64,000 nt of DNA. Source: Arthrobacter sp. H35-D1. GTDB taxonomy: Bacteria > Actinomycetota > Actinomycetes > Actinomycetales > Micrococcaceae. This document shows positions 34,852 through 42,033 of this stretch, in pieces; within the stretch, counting starts at the first letter, position 1; each line of letters begins with the position of its first letter. The notes beneath the pieces are model-generated. The model was not told the origin of the DNA and ran no database searches. It saw only the letters and a program-made list of their open reading frames with translations. The stretch spans positions 1 through 64,000 of the forward strand of contig NZ_JASISP010000013.1 in assembly GCF_030063185.1 (NCBI RefSeq), read 5' to 3'. The position numbers were made by a program, and so were the translations under genes.

Positions 34852-36129
34852 TTAGTCGAAGAATTCCTTGCCGTAATAGCTTCCTGCGGCCGGCAGTCCG
34901 CCGGGGACTGCGAAGACGCCCGATCCCACGTGGCGAATGTACTCATTGAGCCTGTCCGAGGCCCCCAATTTGCGTTGCAGCGCCACAAAATGTTCAGGAT
35001 TCTTTTGGAAGCTGAGGAAGAACAGCCCGGCGTCCAGGCGCCCCACCGAGTCAAGGCCGTCGGTGAAGTTGTAGCCGCGGCGCAGGATCTTTGTGCCACC
35101 GTTGTTTTCGTGGGCGACCAGGGCAATGTGCGAATCAGCGGGAATGACGGGAGCCCCGTCAGCCACCGCGTGGAAGTCCGGCGTGTCGTGCTCCTTTTCC
35201 CCCGACAGGGGAGCGCCCTCCTTCTTGGTGCGCCCAAAGATGCTGTGCTGGTCGCCAATGGTGTCTTCATCCCAGGTTTCAATGAGCATGTGGATTTTGC
35301 GGGCCACCAGATAGCTGCCGCCCGCCATCCACGCCTGCCCGGCTTCATCCCCAACCCACACATGCTCAGCCAGCTCGTCCCCGCCAAGGACATTGCGGGT
35401 GCCGTCCTTGAAGCCCATGAGGTTCCGTGGCGTGGTCTGGTTGGCCCCGGCCGAGGCGCGCCCAAAACCCAGGACAGTCCATTTGGTGGTGACGGACGCC
35501 CGGGCGATGCGGGCCAGGTTGCGCACGGCGTGATAGGCCACCTGGGGGTCGTTCGAGCACGCCTGAATGCACAAGTCCCCGCCGGTGAAGGCCGGGTTCA
35601 ACGACTCCCCGGCCATCGCCGGTAGATCGGCAAAGTCCACCGGCTTGAACTTTTCCAAACCGAAGCGGGAATCGAACAGGGAAGGCCCGAAGCCGAGCGT
35701 CAGCGTCAGCCCTTGCGGCCCCATGTCCGTCGCTTCCCCCGTGTCCACGGGAATGCCGTGTTCGCGCGACGGCTCCACCTTGCCCACAGGATTCCCTGCG
35801 GTCAATTCGGCCATGGCGGCCGACCACTTTGCCAGCAACAGCTGCAATTCGGTGGCAGTGGTGGCGGTGACTTCAAAGGCGGTGAAGACGAGGTGGTCCT
35901 GCGGGGGAGTCTCAATTCCGCTTTGATGTTCCCCGTAGAAGGGGTAGCTCAGGTGGCCCCTTTCCGCCATGAGTTCAACGTCGCTCAGGGGCGCCGCTGC
36001 CGCCGTGGCCGCGACGGCGGCAGCTCCGGCAGCACCGAGTGCCAGCCCGCCGGCGCCTGCGACGGCTGCGGATCGGCTAAAGAACTTCCGGCGCGAAACG
36101 TCGGGCAGTGGGTCGGGGGATGTTGCCAT
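34852..36129 (-). CDS. efeB: Tat-exported DyP-type haem peroxidase EfeB
   Basis: 425 residues with a Tat signal (SRRKFFSRSAAVAGAGGLALGAAG). DyP motifs: NLMGFKDGTRN (GXXDG, catalytic Asp) and the C-terminal RRGYNFTDG and LFFLSFQKNP with the proximal-haem region. In EfeUOB systems EfeB works outside the membrane, oxidising ferrous iron or extracting iron from haem. It starts one base after the EfeO stop, so translation is coupled. Confidence 0.93.
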   Translation of the reverse strand: MATSPDPLPDVSRRKFFSRSAAVAGAGGLALGAAGAAAVAATAAAAPLSDVELMAERGHLSYPFYGEHQSGIETPPQDHLVFTAFEVTATTATELQLLLAKWSAAMAELTAGNPVGKVEPSREHGIPVDTGEATDMGPQGLTLTLGFGPSLFDSRFGLEKFKPVDFADLPAMAGESLNPAFTGGDLCIQACSNDPQVAYHAVRNLARIARASVTTKWTVLGFGRASAGANQTTPRNLMGFKDGTRNVLGGDELAEHVWVGDEAGQAWMAGGSYLVARKIHMLIETWDEDTIGDQHSIFGRTKKEGAPLSGEKEHDTPDFHAVADGAPVIPADSHIALVAHENNGGTKILRRGYNFTDGLDSVGRLDAGLFFLSFQKNPEHFVALQRKLGASDRLNEYIRHVGSGVFAVPGGLPAAGSYYGKEFFD

Positions 36130-37362
36130 TTAGACTGTTGCCACCTTTTCAGCGATCCTGGCCAGCGGTGCCTGCAGCGACTGGATGAGGGCTGTGAGCT
36201 TGGCTGCATCAGTGGCCTTCAACTCATCCGTGTAGGCCTTGTAGCCGCCCAAGGCGGCCGGGTCCTTGTAGCCTTCAAGGGCCGCGTTGACGGTGTCAAA
36301 CTTGGAAGAAATCTGCTGCGTCAAGGTGGCATCGATTTCCACCAAGGCAGGCTTGAGGTATTCGAAGGCTTGTTGCGACCCTTCGATGTTGGCGGCAAAG
36401 TCCAACAGGTCAAGCTTGGAATAGGCCTCTTCCTCACCTGTGATCTTGGAGGACTGCACCTCTTCCAGCAGGCCGCTGGCACCGTTGGCCAGTTCCTCCG
36501 GCTGGTAGGCGGCGTCGCTTTCCAACTCGGCGCTGAGCGTTTTGAGGGTGCCCACATTCTTCACAATGCCGGCAGCAAGGGCCTTGGACCCCGCCGTGAT
36601 GGCCTTCGCCTCAAACAAGTCCCTTTCCAAGGGGTGGAAGCCTGTCCACTTGCTTCCGGGCTCGACGTCGGCCACGCGCAAGTCAAGGGCGGGGTCAAGG
36701 TCGGGGAAGCTTTCAGCGACCGGTTCGATGCGCTCAAAGAACGAACGGGCGTCGGCGTAGGCCCGCTGGCTGGCTGGCACATCGCCGGAATCGACGGCCT
36801 TTCGCAGGGCCGCGACGGCCACCACGAGGGAATCCACTTGGCCCGAAACGTAGTTGGCGTAGCCGTCGGTGCCCTCCTTGAGCAGGTCTCCGATTCCATT
36901 GCTCGCGGAGTCCGCAGCAGCACCGGTGACGGTGAAAGGCTTGTATTCGGTTGTGGCGCCGGGGCAGTACAGCTGGTAATTGCCGCCCGTGAGCGTGACG
37001 GTGAAGCTGACGGCCTTCAAGCCCGGAATCACGTTTTCACGCTCGCCGAGAATGCGCTTGTCGCTGAGCAACTCCACTTCGCTGACACTCGAGGCGTTCT
37101 TGTTGGAGACGTTGAAGGTGACTGGACCGGCCGGGGCGGAAGCGAAGTCGGGGACGCACTGGTCTTCCCCCTCAACTTTTTCAACACTGACGGCAATTTG
37201 CGCCGCACCATTGCTGACGGGAGCGGCGTCGCCGTTGGAGATGTCGGCTCCGCCGGAAACAGCGGCGCTTCCGCACGCCGTCAGGGACAGGGCCAGCACG
37301 GCCATTCCCGCCAAGACGGCAGGAGCTGCTGAGCGGAAGGTGCGGGATGAAAGAGTCGGCAT
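36130..37362 (-). CDS. efeO: Iron-binding lipoprotein EfeO (cupredoxin plus M75 imelysin domain)
   Basis: 410 residues from the ATG at 37362 (GAGG seven bases upstream). A lipoprotein signal (LALSLTAC) is followed by a cupredoxin-like domain (~residues 45-135). The imelysin/M75 domain follows, with GFHPLERDLF carrying the HxxE metal motif. It delivers iron to the EfeU permease. It is the middle gene of efeUOB, 86 bases after efeU. Confidence 0.93.
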   Translation of the reverse strand: MPTLSSRTFRSAAPAVLAGMAVLALSLTACGSAAVSGGADISNGDAAPVSNGAAQIAVSVEKVEGEDQCVPDFASAPAGPVTFNVSNKNASSVSEVELLSDKRILGERENVIPGLKAVSFTVTLTGGNYQLYCPGATTEYKPFTVTGAAADSASNGIGDLLKEGTDGYANYVSGQVDSLVVAVAALRKAVDSGDVPASQRAYADARSFFERIEPVAESFPDLDPALDLRVADVEPGSKWTGFHPLERDLFEAKAITAGSKALAAGIVKNVGTLKTLSAELESDAAYQPEELANGASGLLEEVQSSKITGEEEAYSKLDLLDFAANIEGSQQAFEYLKPALVEIDATLTQQISSKFDTVNAALEGYKDPAALGGYKAYTDELKATDAAKLTALIQSLQAPLARIAEKVATV

Positions 37363-37448
37363 GGGGATCCTCTGGGATGGTGTGGCTGACAAGTTTTAGG
37401 GGATGGGAAAGCGGCTGTCGCCGATTGTGGGCAGAGCCGGGTGGAACA

Positions 37449-38990
37449 CTAGGGCGAAGGGGCCGAGGCCCGAAGCCGGCGCCGGTTGCGCCGGGCAGCG
37501 ACGAAGAGCAGTACGGCGGCAACGCAGAAGACGGCAGGCAAGCAGCGCGAGTAGAGTACGTTTTCCGCGGTGGCTGATTCAAAGCTGTTCAGTTCGGCCA
37601 CGACGGCGTCCACGTGCCCGGCCGGGACTTTCCAGCCGCCGTCCCCTGCCACCACGATGGTGCGGGAGGTGGTCAAGCCGCCGCCGCTCAGCGTCAGGGC
37701 GGCACCTTCGGTGTTGACGGCGTCAATGACGGTGCCATTGGCCACCCACACGGTGATTTCACCCTTGTGGTTCCATTCGGCGGCGAAGGGACCGGGGTTG
37801 CTGGAGGTGCTGATGCCTACGGGCATGCGTCCGCCATTGAGCACCGTCAGCAGGTCGGTGGAAACCTTGGCCGGTTCGTTTTCGGGCGAGACCGTTGCTT
37901 CGGCGGTGTACACGTGCACTGTGCGCCCGGCATGGGATTCGGTGCCGTGGCCGGTGAGCGGGTGGCTGCTTTGAACACCGCTGGAGGTTCTCACAAGAAG
38001 TGTCTCCGGCTCGCCGGGGGCGAGGCGCAGCGAGCCCCCGGGTGCACCGGCGCCGGAAGCGAACGGCGTCGTGCCTGTCTGCAGGGGTGTGGCCGGGATG
38101 GCGAGCGGAGCCGCAAACGCGAGGAGCAGCGCGGAACCGGCCAGTGCGGCCCCGGCCCAGGCCTGCCGGCGTGGCAGGACGGCTGCCGAGGGACGCCAGC
38201 TGCGCGGCCACAGGATAAAGGCCAGCATGGGAACCAGGTAGAGCGCCCAGCCCAGCAATTCCACCAGGCGCGGATCGTTGGGCATGCCGAACACGCCCGT
38301 CAAGATGGCCGCTCGGGCGCTGCCATTGGGCGCCAACCAATCCAGATGCACCGTGGCATGCTGGCCAAAATTGAGCCAGCCGGCCTCGTGGGCCGTGCGC
38401 AGGGACTTCAACACCAAGCCTGCTGCAACGAACACCAGAAAGACGCCCGTGGCCTTGAAGAACTTGGCCAAGTTCAGCTTGATCGCCCCGCGGAACAGGA
38501 AGAAGCCAACGCCCGAGGCAATGGCCAGGCCCAGCACGGCGCCCATCCCGGCCGCAAGGGGGCTCAGCGAGGACTGGAAGGCGGCGACCATGAAGACGGC
38601 AGTTTCAACGCCTTCGCGCAGCACGGCAAGGAACGCCATACCGGCCAACGCAAACACGGAACCGCCCTTGAGCGCGGAACCGGCGTGGATTTCCAACGTG
38701 GATTTCATGGAGCGTGAGTTTTTGCTCATCCACAAAATCATGAATGTCACAATGACGACGGCGACCGCGCCAATCACTGTTTCCATGGCTTCCTGCTGCT
38801 GCTGTGGCAGGGCTGCCGAGACCAGTTCCAAGGTGACGCCGATGAGCGCGCTGAGAAAAACGGCCGCACCGACCCCGAGCCACATGGGCTTGAGGGAGTG
38901 GCCATTGCGGCGCAGGAAAGCGGCAATCATGCCGACAATCAATGCTGCTTCCAGGCCTTCGCGCAGGCCAATGACAAGGGTTGCTAGCAC
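37449..38990 (-). CDS. efeU: Iron permease EfeU (FTR1 family) with extended C-terminus
   Basis: 513 residues starting at a GTG with GGAG six bases upstream. Two REXXE iron motifs: REGLE at 10-14 and REGVE at 125-129. Seven or so membrane helices occupy the first ~285 residues. A further ~200-residue extracytoplasmic region and a final anchor helix (FCVAAVLLFVAARRNRRR) follow. Standard E. coli EfeU is about 276 residues; the added domain is seen in some actinobacterial versions. It takes up ferrous or ferric iron. A DtxR-like box lies upstream. Confidence 0.92.
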   Translation of the reverse strand: MLATLVIGLREGLEAALIVGMIAAFLRRNGHSLKPMWLGVGAAVFLSALIGVTLELVSAALPQQQQEAMETVIGAVAVVIVTFMILWMSKNSRSMKSTLEIHAGSALKGGSVFALAGMAFLAVLREGVETAVFMVAAFQSSLSPLAAGMGAVLGLAIASGVGFFLFRGAIKLNLAKFFKATGVFLVFVAAGLVLKSLRTAHEAGWLNFGQHATVHLDWLAPNGSARAAILTGVFGMPNDPRLVELLGWALYLVPMLAFILWPRSWRPSAAVLPRRQAWAGAALAGSALLLAFAAPLAIPATPLQTGTTPFASGAGAPGGSLRLAPGEPETLLVRTSSGVQSSHPLTGHGTESHAGRTVHVYTAEATVSPENEPAKVSTDLLTVLNGGRMPVGISTSSNPGPFAAEWNHKGEITVWVANGTVIDAVNTEGAALTLSGGGLTTSRTIVVAGDGGWKVPAGHVDAVVAELNSFESATAENVLYSRCLPAVFCVAAVLLFVAARRNRRRLRASAPSP

Positions 38991-39040
38991 CTAGTACTCC
39001 GGTGTTCCGTTGATGCTTAGTACCGAGGTGCGCCCCGGCC

Positions 39041-39059
39041 TTTGGCAAGGCTACCCTTG
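39041..39059. promoter_or_regulatory. DtxR/IdeR-like iron box before efeU
   Basis: The 19 bases TTTGGCAAGGCTACCCTTG match 13 of 19 positions of the DtxR/IdeR consensus TTAGGTTAGGCTAACCTAA, including the central AGGCTA. It is 51 bp upstream of the efeU GTG. Iron-dependent repression of efeUOB would be expected; the match is by eye. Confidence 0.5.
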
Positions 39060-39150
39060 GTAGGGAGAATATTCCCAATTAGGCCACTGAAATGTTCCCT
39101 ATTGTGAAGTATGCGTTGCCAAACGCGGGCCACCTGCCAAATGCCTGCAG

Positions 39151-39828
39151 CTACCAAATGTGGTCGGGGGCATCCAGCACGGTATCGGTGGGGTTGGCCT
39201 GCGTCCACTGGGCAAAATTCTTCTCAAGGTAGTAGCGCGCACCGTCCCTGACCAGGGTCCGAATTTCCGCGTTGCCGGGGTTGTTCAGCGATTCAAAATA
39301 CTCCACTGACCAGTGGAACCAGCGCATGCAAAACAAGCGCATCGTCAGCCCGTGCGTGACAAGGAGCGTATTGGGCGCATAGTCGGGTTTTGACCAGTGC
39401 CTGTGCAGCGTCTCCATCAAGGAGGAAACCCTGTCATAGACATCCGAGCCCGATTCGCCCTCGCGGAATCGGTAGAAAAAGTGGCCGTAGGCGTTGCGGA
39501 GTTCTTTCTGGTCGGCAATTTCGACGGGGTTTTGAAAGTTCGCCCAGTCTTGTTCGCGCAGCCGCGGTTCCTCGATGGTCCTGTCCACGAGATCGCCAAG
39601 ATTCATCGCCTCCAGGGTTTGATAGGCACGCAGGTACGGCGAGACGTAAACGCAGACCTTTTGCCCGTTCAGTTGCCGCCTGATCTGCTCTCCTGCAGCC
39701 GCAGCTTGGGCCTTGCCGAGCCCCGTCAGGGGGATGCGGTAATCGGGAATCCTGTTGTACAGCGTCTGGTCAAGGTTGGCCGCAGACTGTCCGTGGCGGA
39801 TCATGATGATCTTTCCTGGCGCGCTCAT
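39151..39828 (-). CDS. Histidine phosphatase (phosphoglycerate-mutase-like)
   Basis: 225 residues. IIMIRHGQSAAN carries the phospho-accepting His (RHG), YVSPYLRAYQTLEAM the second Arg, LREQDWANFQNP the acid region and LLVTHGLTMRL the second catalytic His. The family includes cofactor-dependent phosphoglycerate mutases and many broad phosphatases; this size suggests a phosphatase. The start at 39828 is chosen because the motif begins within ten residues; the open frame upstream is Arg/Gly-rich and non-conserved. Confidence 0.85.
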   Translation of the reverse strand: MSAPGKIIMIRHGQSAANLDQTLYNRIPDYRIPLTGLGKAQAAAAGEQIRRQLNGQKVCVYVSPYLRAYQTLEAMNLGDLVDRTIEEPRLREQDWANFQNPVEIADQKELRNAYGHFFYRFREGESGSDVYDRVSSLMETLHRHWSKPDYAPNTLLVTHGLTMRLFCMRWFHWSVEYFESLNNPGNAEIRTLVRDGARYYLEKNFAQWTQANPTDTVLDAPDHIW

Positions 39829-39969
39829 GCCACTGAGCCTAGCCCCCACCTGCGCCCTCAGCTCGCAAGCTCGATGCGGCGCCCCCGCAGGTGTGGGCCC
39901 AACCACTCCACAGGTGGCAGGTGTGGCCGATGCTGTGCCATTGCGCCGAGAGACGGGCATGATTGCGGT

Positions 39970-40815
39970 ATGAAAGATTTCGCCGCCGATCCAGCGCCCG
40001 CCCACTCCGCAGCCTTCGGTCCCAGTGCCTCCGGCCAGGCCACCTTCGGCTTTGCAAGCTCGGGGCAGCAAGGCTGGGGAGCACGCTCGCGCCGACGCCT
40101 CATTATCGAGGTGCTGCTGGTGCTGGGGCTCTCGCTGGGGCAGTCGGCAGTCTATTCAATACTTTCGCTGCTGGACAAGATGAGCCGGGCACCCATTTCC
40201 CAAGGCACTTCAACGCTGAACGTGGTGCGCAACAATCGCGAATTCTTTGATTTCAGCTATCAAATTCTTGATATCCTCTTTGCCCTGATGCCTGTGCTGC
40301 TGGTGTTCTACTTGCTGGCAGAGCCTGGAAAATCCGTGTTCCGTGCCATGGGAATCGATTGGCGGCACCCCGTCAAGGACGGTCTGGGGGCGCTGGCCCT
40401 GTTGGTGGTCATCGGCGTGCCGTCGCTTGGGCTGTACGCGGCGGGACGTGCCATGGGCATCACCACCGAGATCATTCCCAGCGCCCTGAACCAATACTGG
40501 TGGACTATTCCGGTGCTTGTGCTCTCCGCTATTCGCGCCGGGGTGCTGGAGGAAATCATTCTCAACGGCTATTTGCTGGGACGGCTGGAAAAAATTGGCC
40601 TGGCGCCGGTGGCCGCCATTGTGCTGAGTGCCTTGTTGCGGGGCAGCTACCACCTCTACCAAGGTTTTGGGCCGTTCATTGGGAACTTCCTCATGGGACT
40701 GCTTTTCGGCTGGGTGTACAAAAAATACGGCAGGGTGGCACCCCTTGTGGTGGCCCATGCCCTCGTTGACATTGCCGCGTTCACGCTGGGCCCGGCCCTC
40801 GGTTTCGGCGGCTGA
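39970..40815 (+). CDS. CPBP-family intramembrane protease homologue
   Basis: 281 residues from the ATG at 39970. A CATGAT hexamer lies about six bases upstream, suggesting a leaderless transcript. Six to eight hydrophobic segments. Abi/CPBP motif 1 is present as VLEEIILNGYLLGRLEKIG. The two Glu are kept, but the Arg of EExxxR is Asn. Motif 2 is present as LRGSYHLYQGF with the His, and motif 3 as PLVVAHALVDI. Family members include prenyl-protein-type proteases and bacteriocin-immunity proteins. The function of this one is unknown. Confidence 0.83.
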   Translation: MKDFAADPAPAHSAAFGPSASGQATFGFASSGQQGWGARSRRRLIIEVLLVLGLSLGQSAVYSILSLLDKMSRAPISQGTSTLNVVRNNREFFDFSYQILDILFALMPVLLVFYLLAEPGKSVFRAMGIDWRHPVKDGLGALALLVVIGVPSLGLYAAGRAMGITTEIIPSALNQYWWTIPVLVLSAIRAGVLEEIILNGYLLGRLEKIGLAPVAAIVLSALLRGSYHLYQGFGPFIGNFLMGLLFGWVYKKYGRVAPLVVAHALVDIAAFTLGPALGFGG

Positions 40816-40876
40816 CCCCATCCTTGCTGGACCGCACTGGTATTTTGGGCGGCTGGATGGGCTGTGGGGATCTGTT

Positions 40877-41087
40877 CTGCAGCTCCTGCGGGTGCTTCAG
40901 GGTCCCCGGGATTGGTTCTGCAGCTCCTGCGGGTGCCAGCCCCGGGTACCCGCAGGAGCTGCAGTATGAACGGCGGCTGCACCCCGGTACCCGCAGGAGC
41001 TGCAGAATGAACGGCGGCTGCACCCCGGGACCCGCAGGAGCTGCAGTATGAACGGCGGCTGTACCCCGGGACCCGCAGGAGCTGCAG
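40877..41087. repeat. 41-bp-period repeat array with two inverted and four direct units
   Basis: The 17-mer ACCCGCAGGAGCTGCAG starts at 40948, 40989, 41030 and 41071, exactly 41 bp apart. The intervening 24 bases are also nearly identical (around ATGAACGGCGGCTG). Its reverse complement occurs at 40877 and 40918, also 41 bp apart, with a different spacer. The array lies between convergent genes, so it can fold into long alternative hairpins and may act as a bidirectional terminator or a recombination-prone element. It is too short and its spacers too similar to be a CRISPR. Confidence 0.9.
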
Positions 41088-41182
41088 TATGGATGGTGGC
41101 TGGTGTCCGAAGAGCCCCGGTTGCGGACCATCTGGCCAATTCCAGGGGGCACGGGGAGGGACGAGCGGCCAGCAACACGAAA

Positions 41183-41211
41183 CGGCACCCGCCCGCAAAG
41201 GGTGGGTGCCG
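41183..41211. terminator. Hairpin between the CPBP and VOC genes
   Basis: CGGCACCC (41183-41190) pairs with GGGTGCCG (41204-41211). It lies between convergent genes, 63 bases beyond the VOC stop, and may serve as its terminator. Confidence 0.5.
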
Positions 41212-41273
41212 CCGTCGTTCTTGGGTTGTTCCCGGGTCTTGTATTGCAGGCGGGGAACTCTGCAGTCGTGGCC

Positions 41274-41912
41274 CTAGATGGTGACTTCGCCGGCCGCCGT
41301 CTGGAAGGTCACGCTCATGATGCCGGGGGTGCCGCGCGGGGAAACCCACTCCACCGTGACGTCGTTCAGCGGTGCCTCAACAGGTTCGCCGAGCCATTCG
41401 GTGACGCGCTCGGCGCTGCCGGCAATGGTGAGCCGGGACAACCGCACGGACGAGGGGCGTGCCTGTGAAGGGTGCAGTTTGGGGTCGCCCTCCCATCTGA
41501 GCATGTAGGGCACCTGGGGGTCGGCGATCAAACCCTTGATGCCGATCTGCTGCCAGACCAGCTCTTGGCCGTCGGGGAACTTGCGGTTGCCCGGGACGGA
41601 GCTGCGGCCGAGGCGTTCTTCGAAGGGGGCAAGGTCGTCAACGGCGACGCACCAGCCCATCCAACCTCCGCCGGCCGCCGAGCGCGCCTTCACGGCCTGG
41701 CCGAAGGGCGCCTTGTCCGAGGCGGGGTGATTAAGGCACTCAACAACTTCCACATAATGCAGGTCGGTGAGTGGAATGATCATATTGCGGGTGCCGAAGC
41801 GTGGGTGGATTCCACCCTTCACTGCATCGACCCCGAGGGCGGTCGCGATTCGCTCCGTGGTGGCAGCCAATCCGTCTGATTCACTGGCGTAAGAAACATG
41901 GTCCATTCGCAT
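41274..41912 (-). CDS. VOC/glyoxalase-like domain protein
   Basis: 212 residues. MRMDHVSYASESDGLAATTERIATALGV begins a glyoxalase-like (Glyoxalase_3-type) fold, followed by HYVEVVECLNHPA, WMGWCVAVDDL and a second half ending WVSPRGTPGIMSVTF. Metal-ligand positions His4 and Glu residues fit a VOC metalloprotein. No substrate can be inferred. It is convergent with the CPBP gene and divergent from tex. Confidence 0.78.
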   Translation of the reverse strand: MRMDHVSYASESDGLAATTERIATALGVDAVKGGIHPRFGTRNMIIPLTDLHYVEVVECLNHPASDKAPFGQAVKARSAAGGGWMGWCVAVDDLAPFEERLGRSSVPGNRKFPDGQELVWQQIGIKGLIADPQVPYMLRWEGDPKLHPSQARPSSVRLSRLTIAGSAERVTEWLGEPVEAPLNDVTVEWVSPRGTPGIMSVTFQTAAGEVTI

Positions 41913-42033
41913 GACTTCATCTTGGCACTTTGTGCCCGCTCGCTCGACTTAGTGTTGCCTAAGTCACATAGGACGTCTGATGTAGGTGCTGGGGGTGTAC
42001 CGGGCTACCGGGCCGGTGGGGCAGAATTGGTCT

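Noticed and set aside
34782-35465. Upstream extension of the SRPBCC gene
   Set aside because: The extension is the EfeB coding region read in another frame; the domain begins within the first ten residues after the ATG at 34781.
35713-37332. Open frame of 539 codons antisense to efeO/efeB
   Set aside because: GC-rich shadow; efeO and efeB on the opposite strand have complete motifs and good starts.
40877-41087. CRISPR-like array
   Set aside because: The unit is 17 bp in a 41-bp period, the spacers of the direct copies are nearly identical, two copies are inverted, and no cas genes are present.
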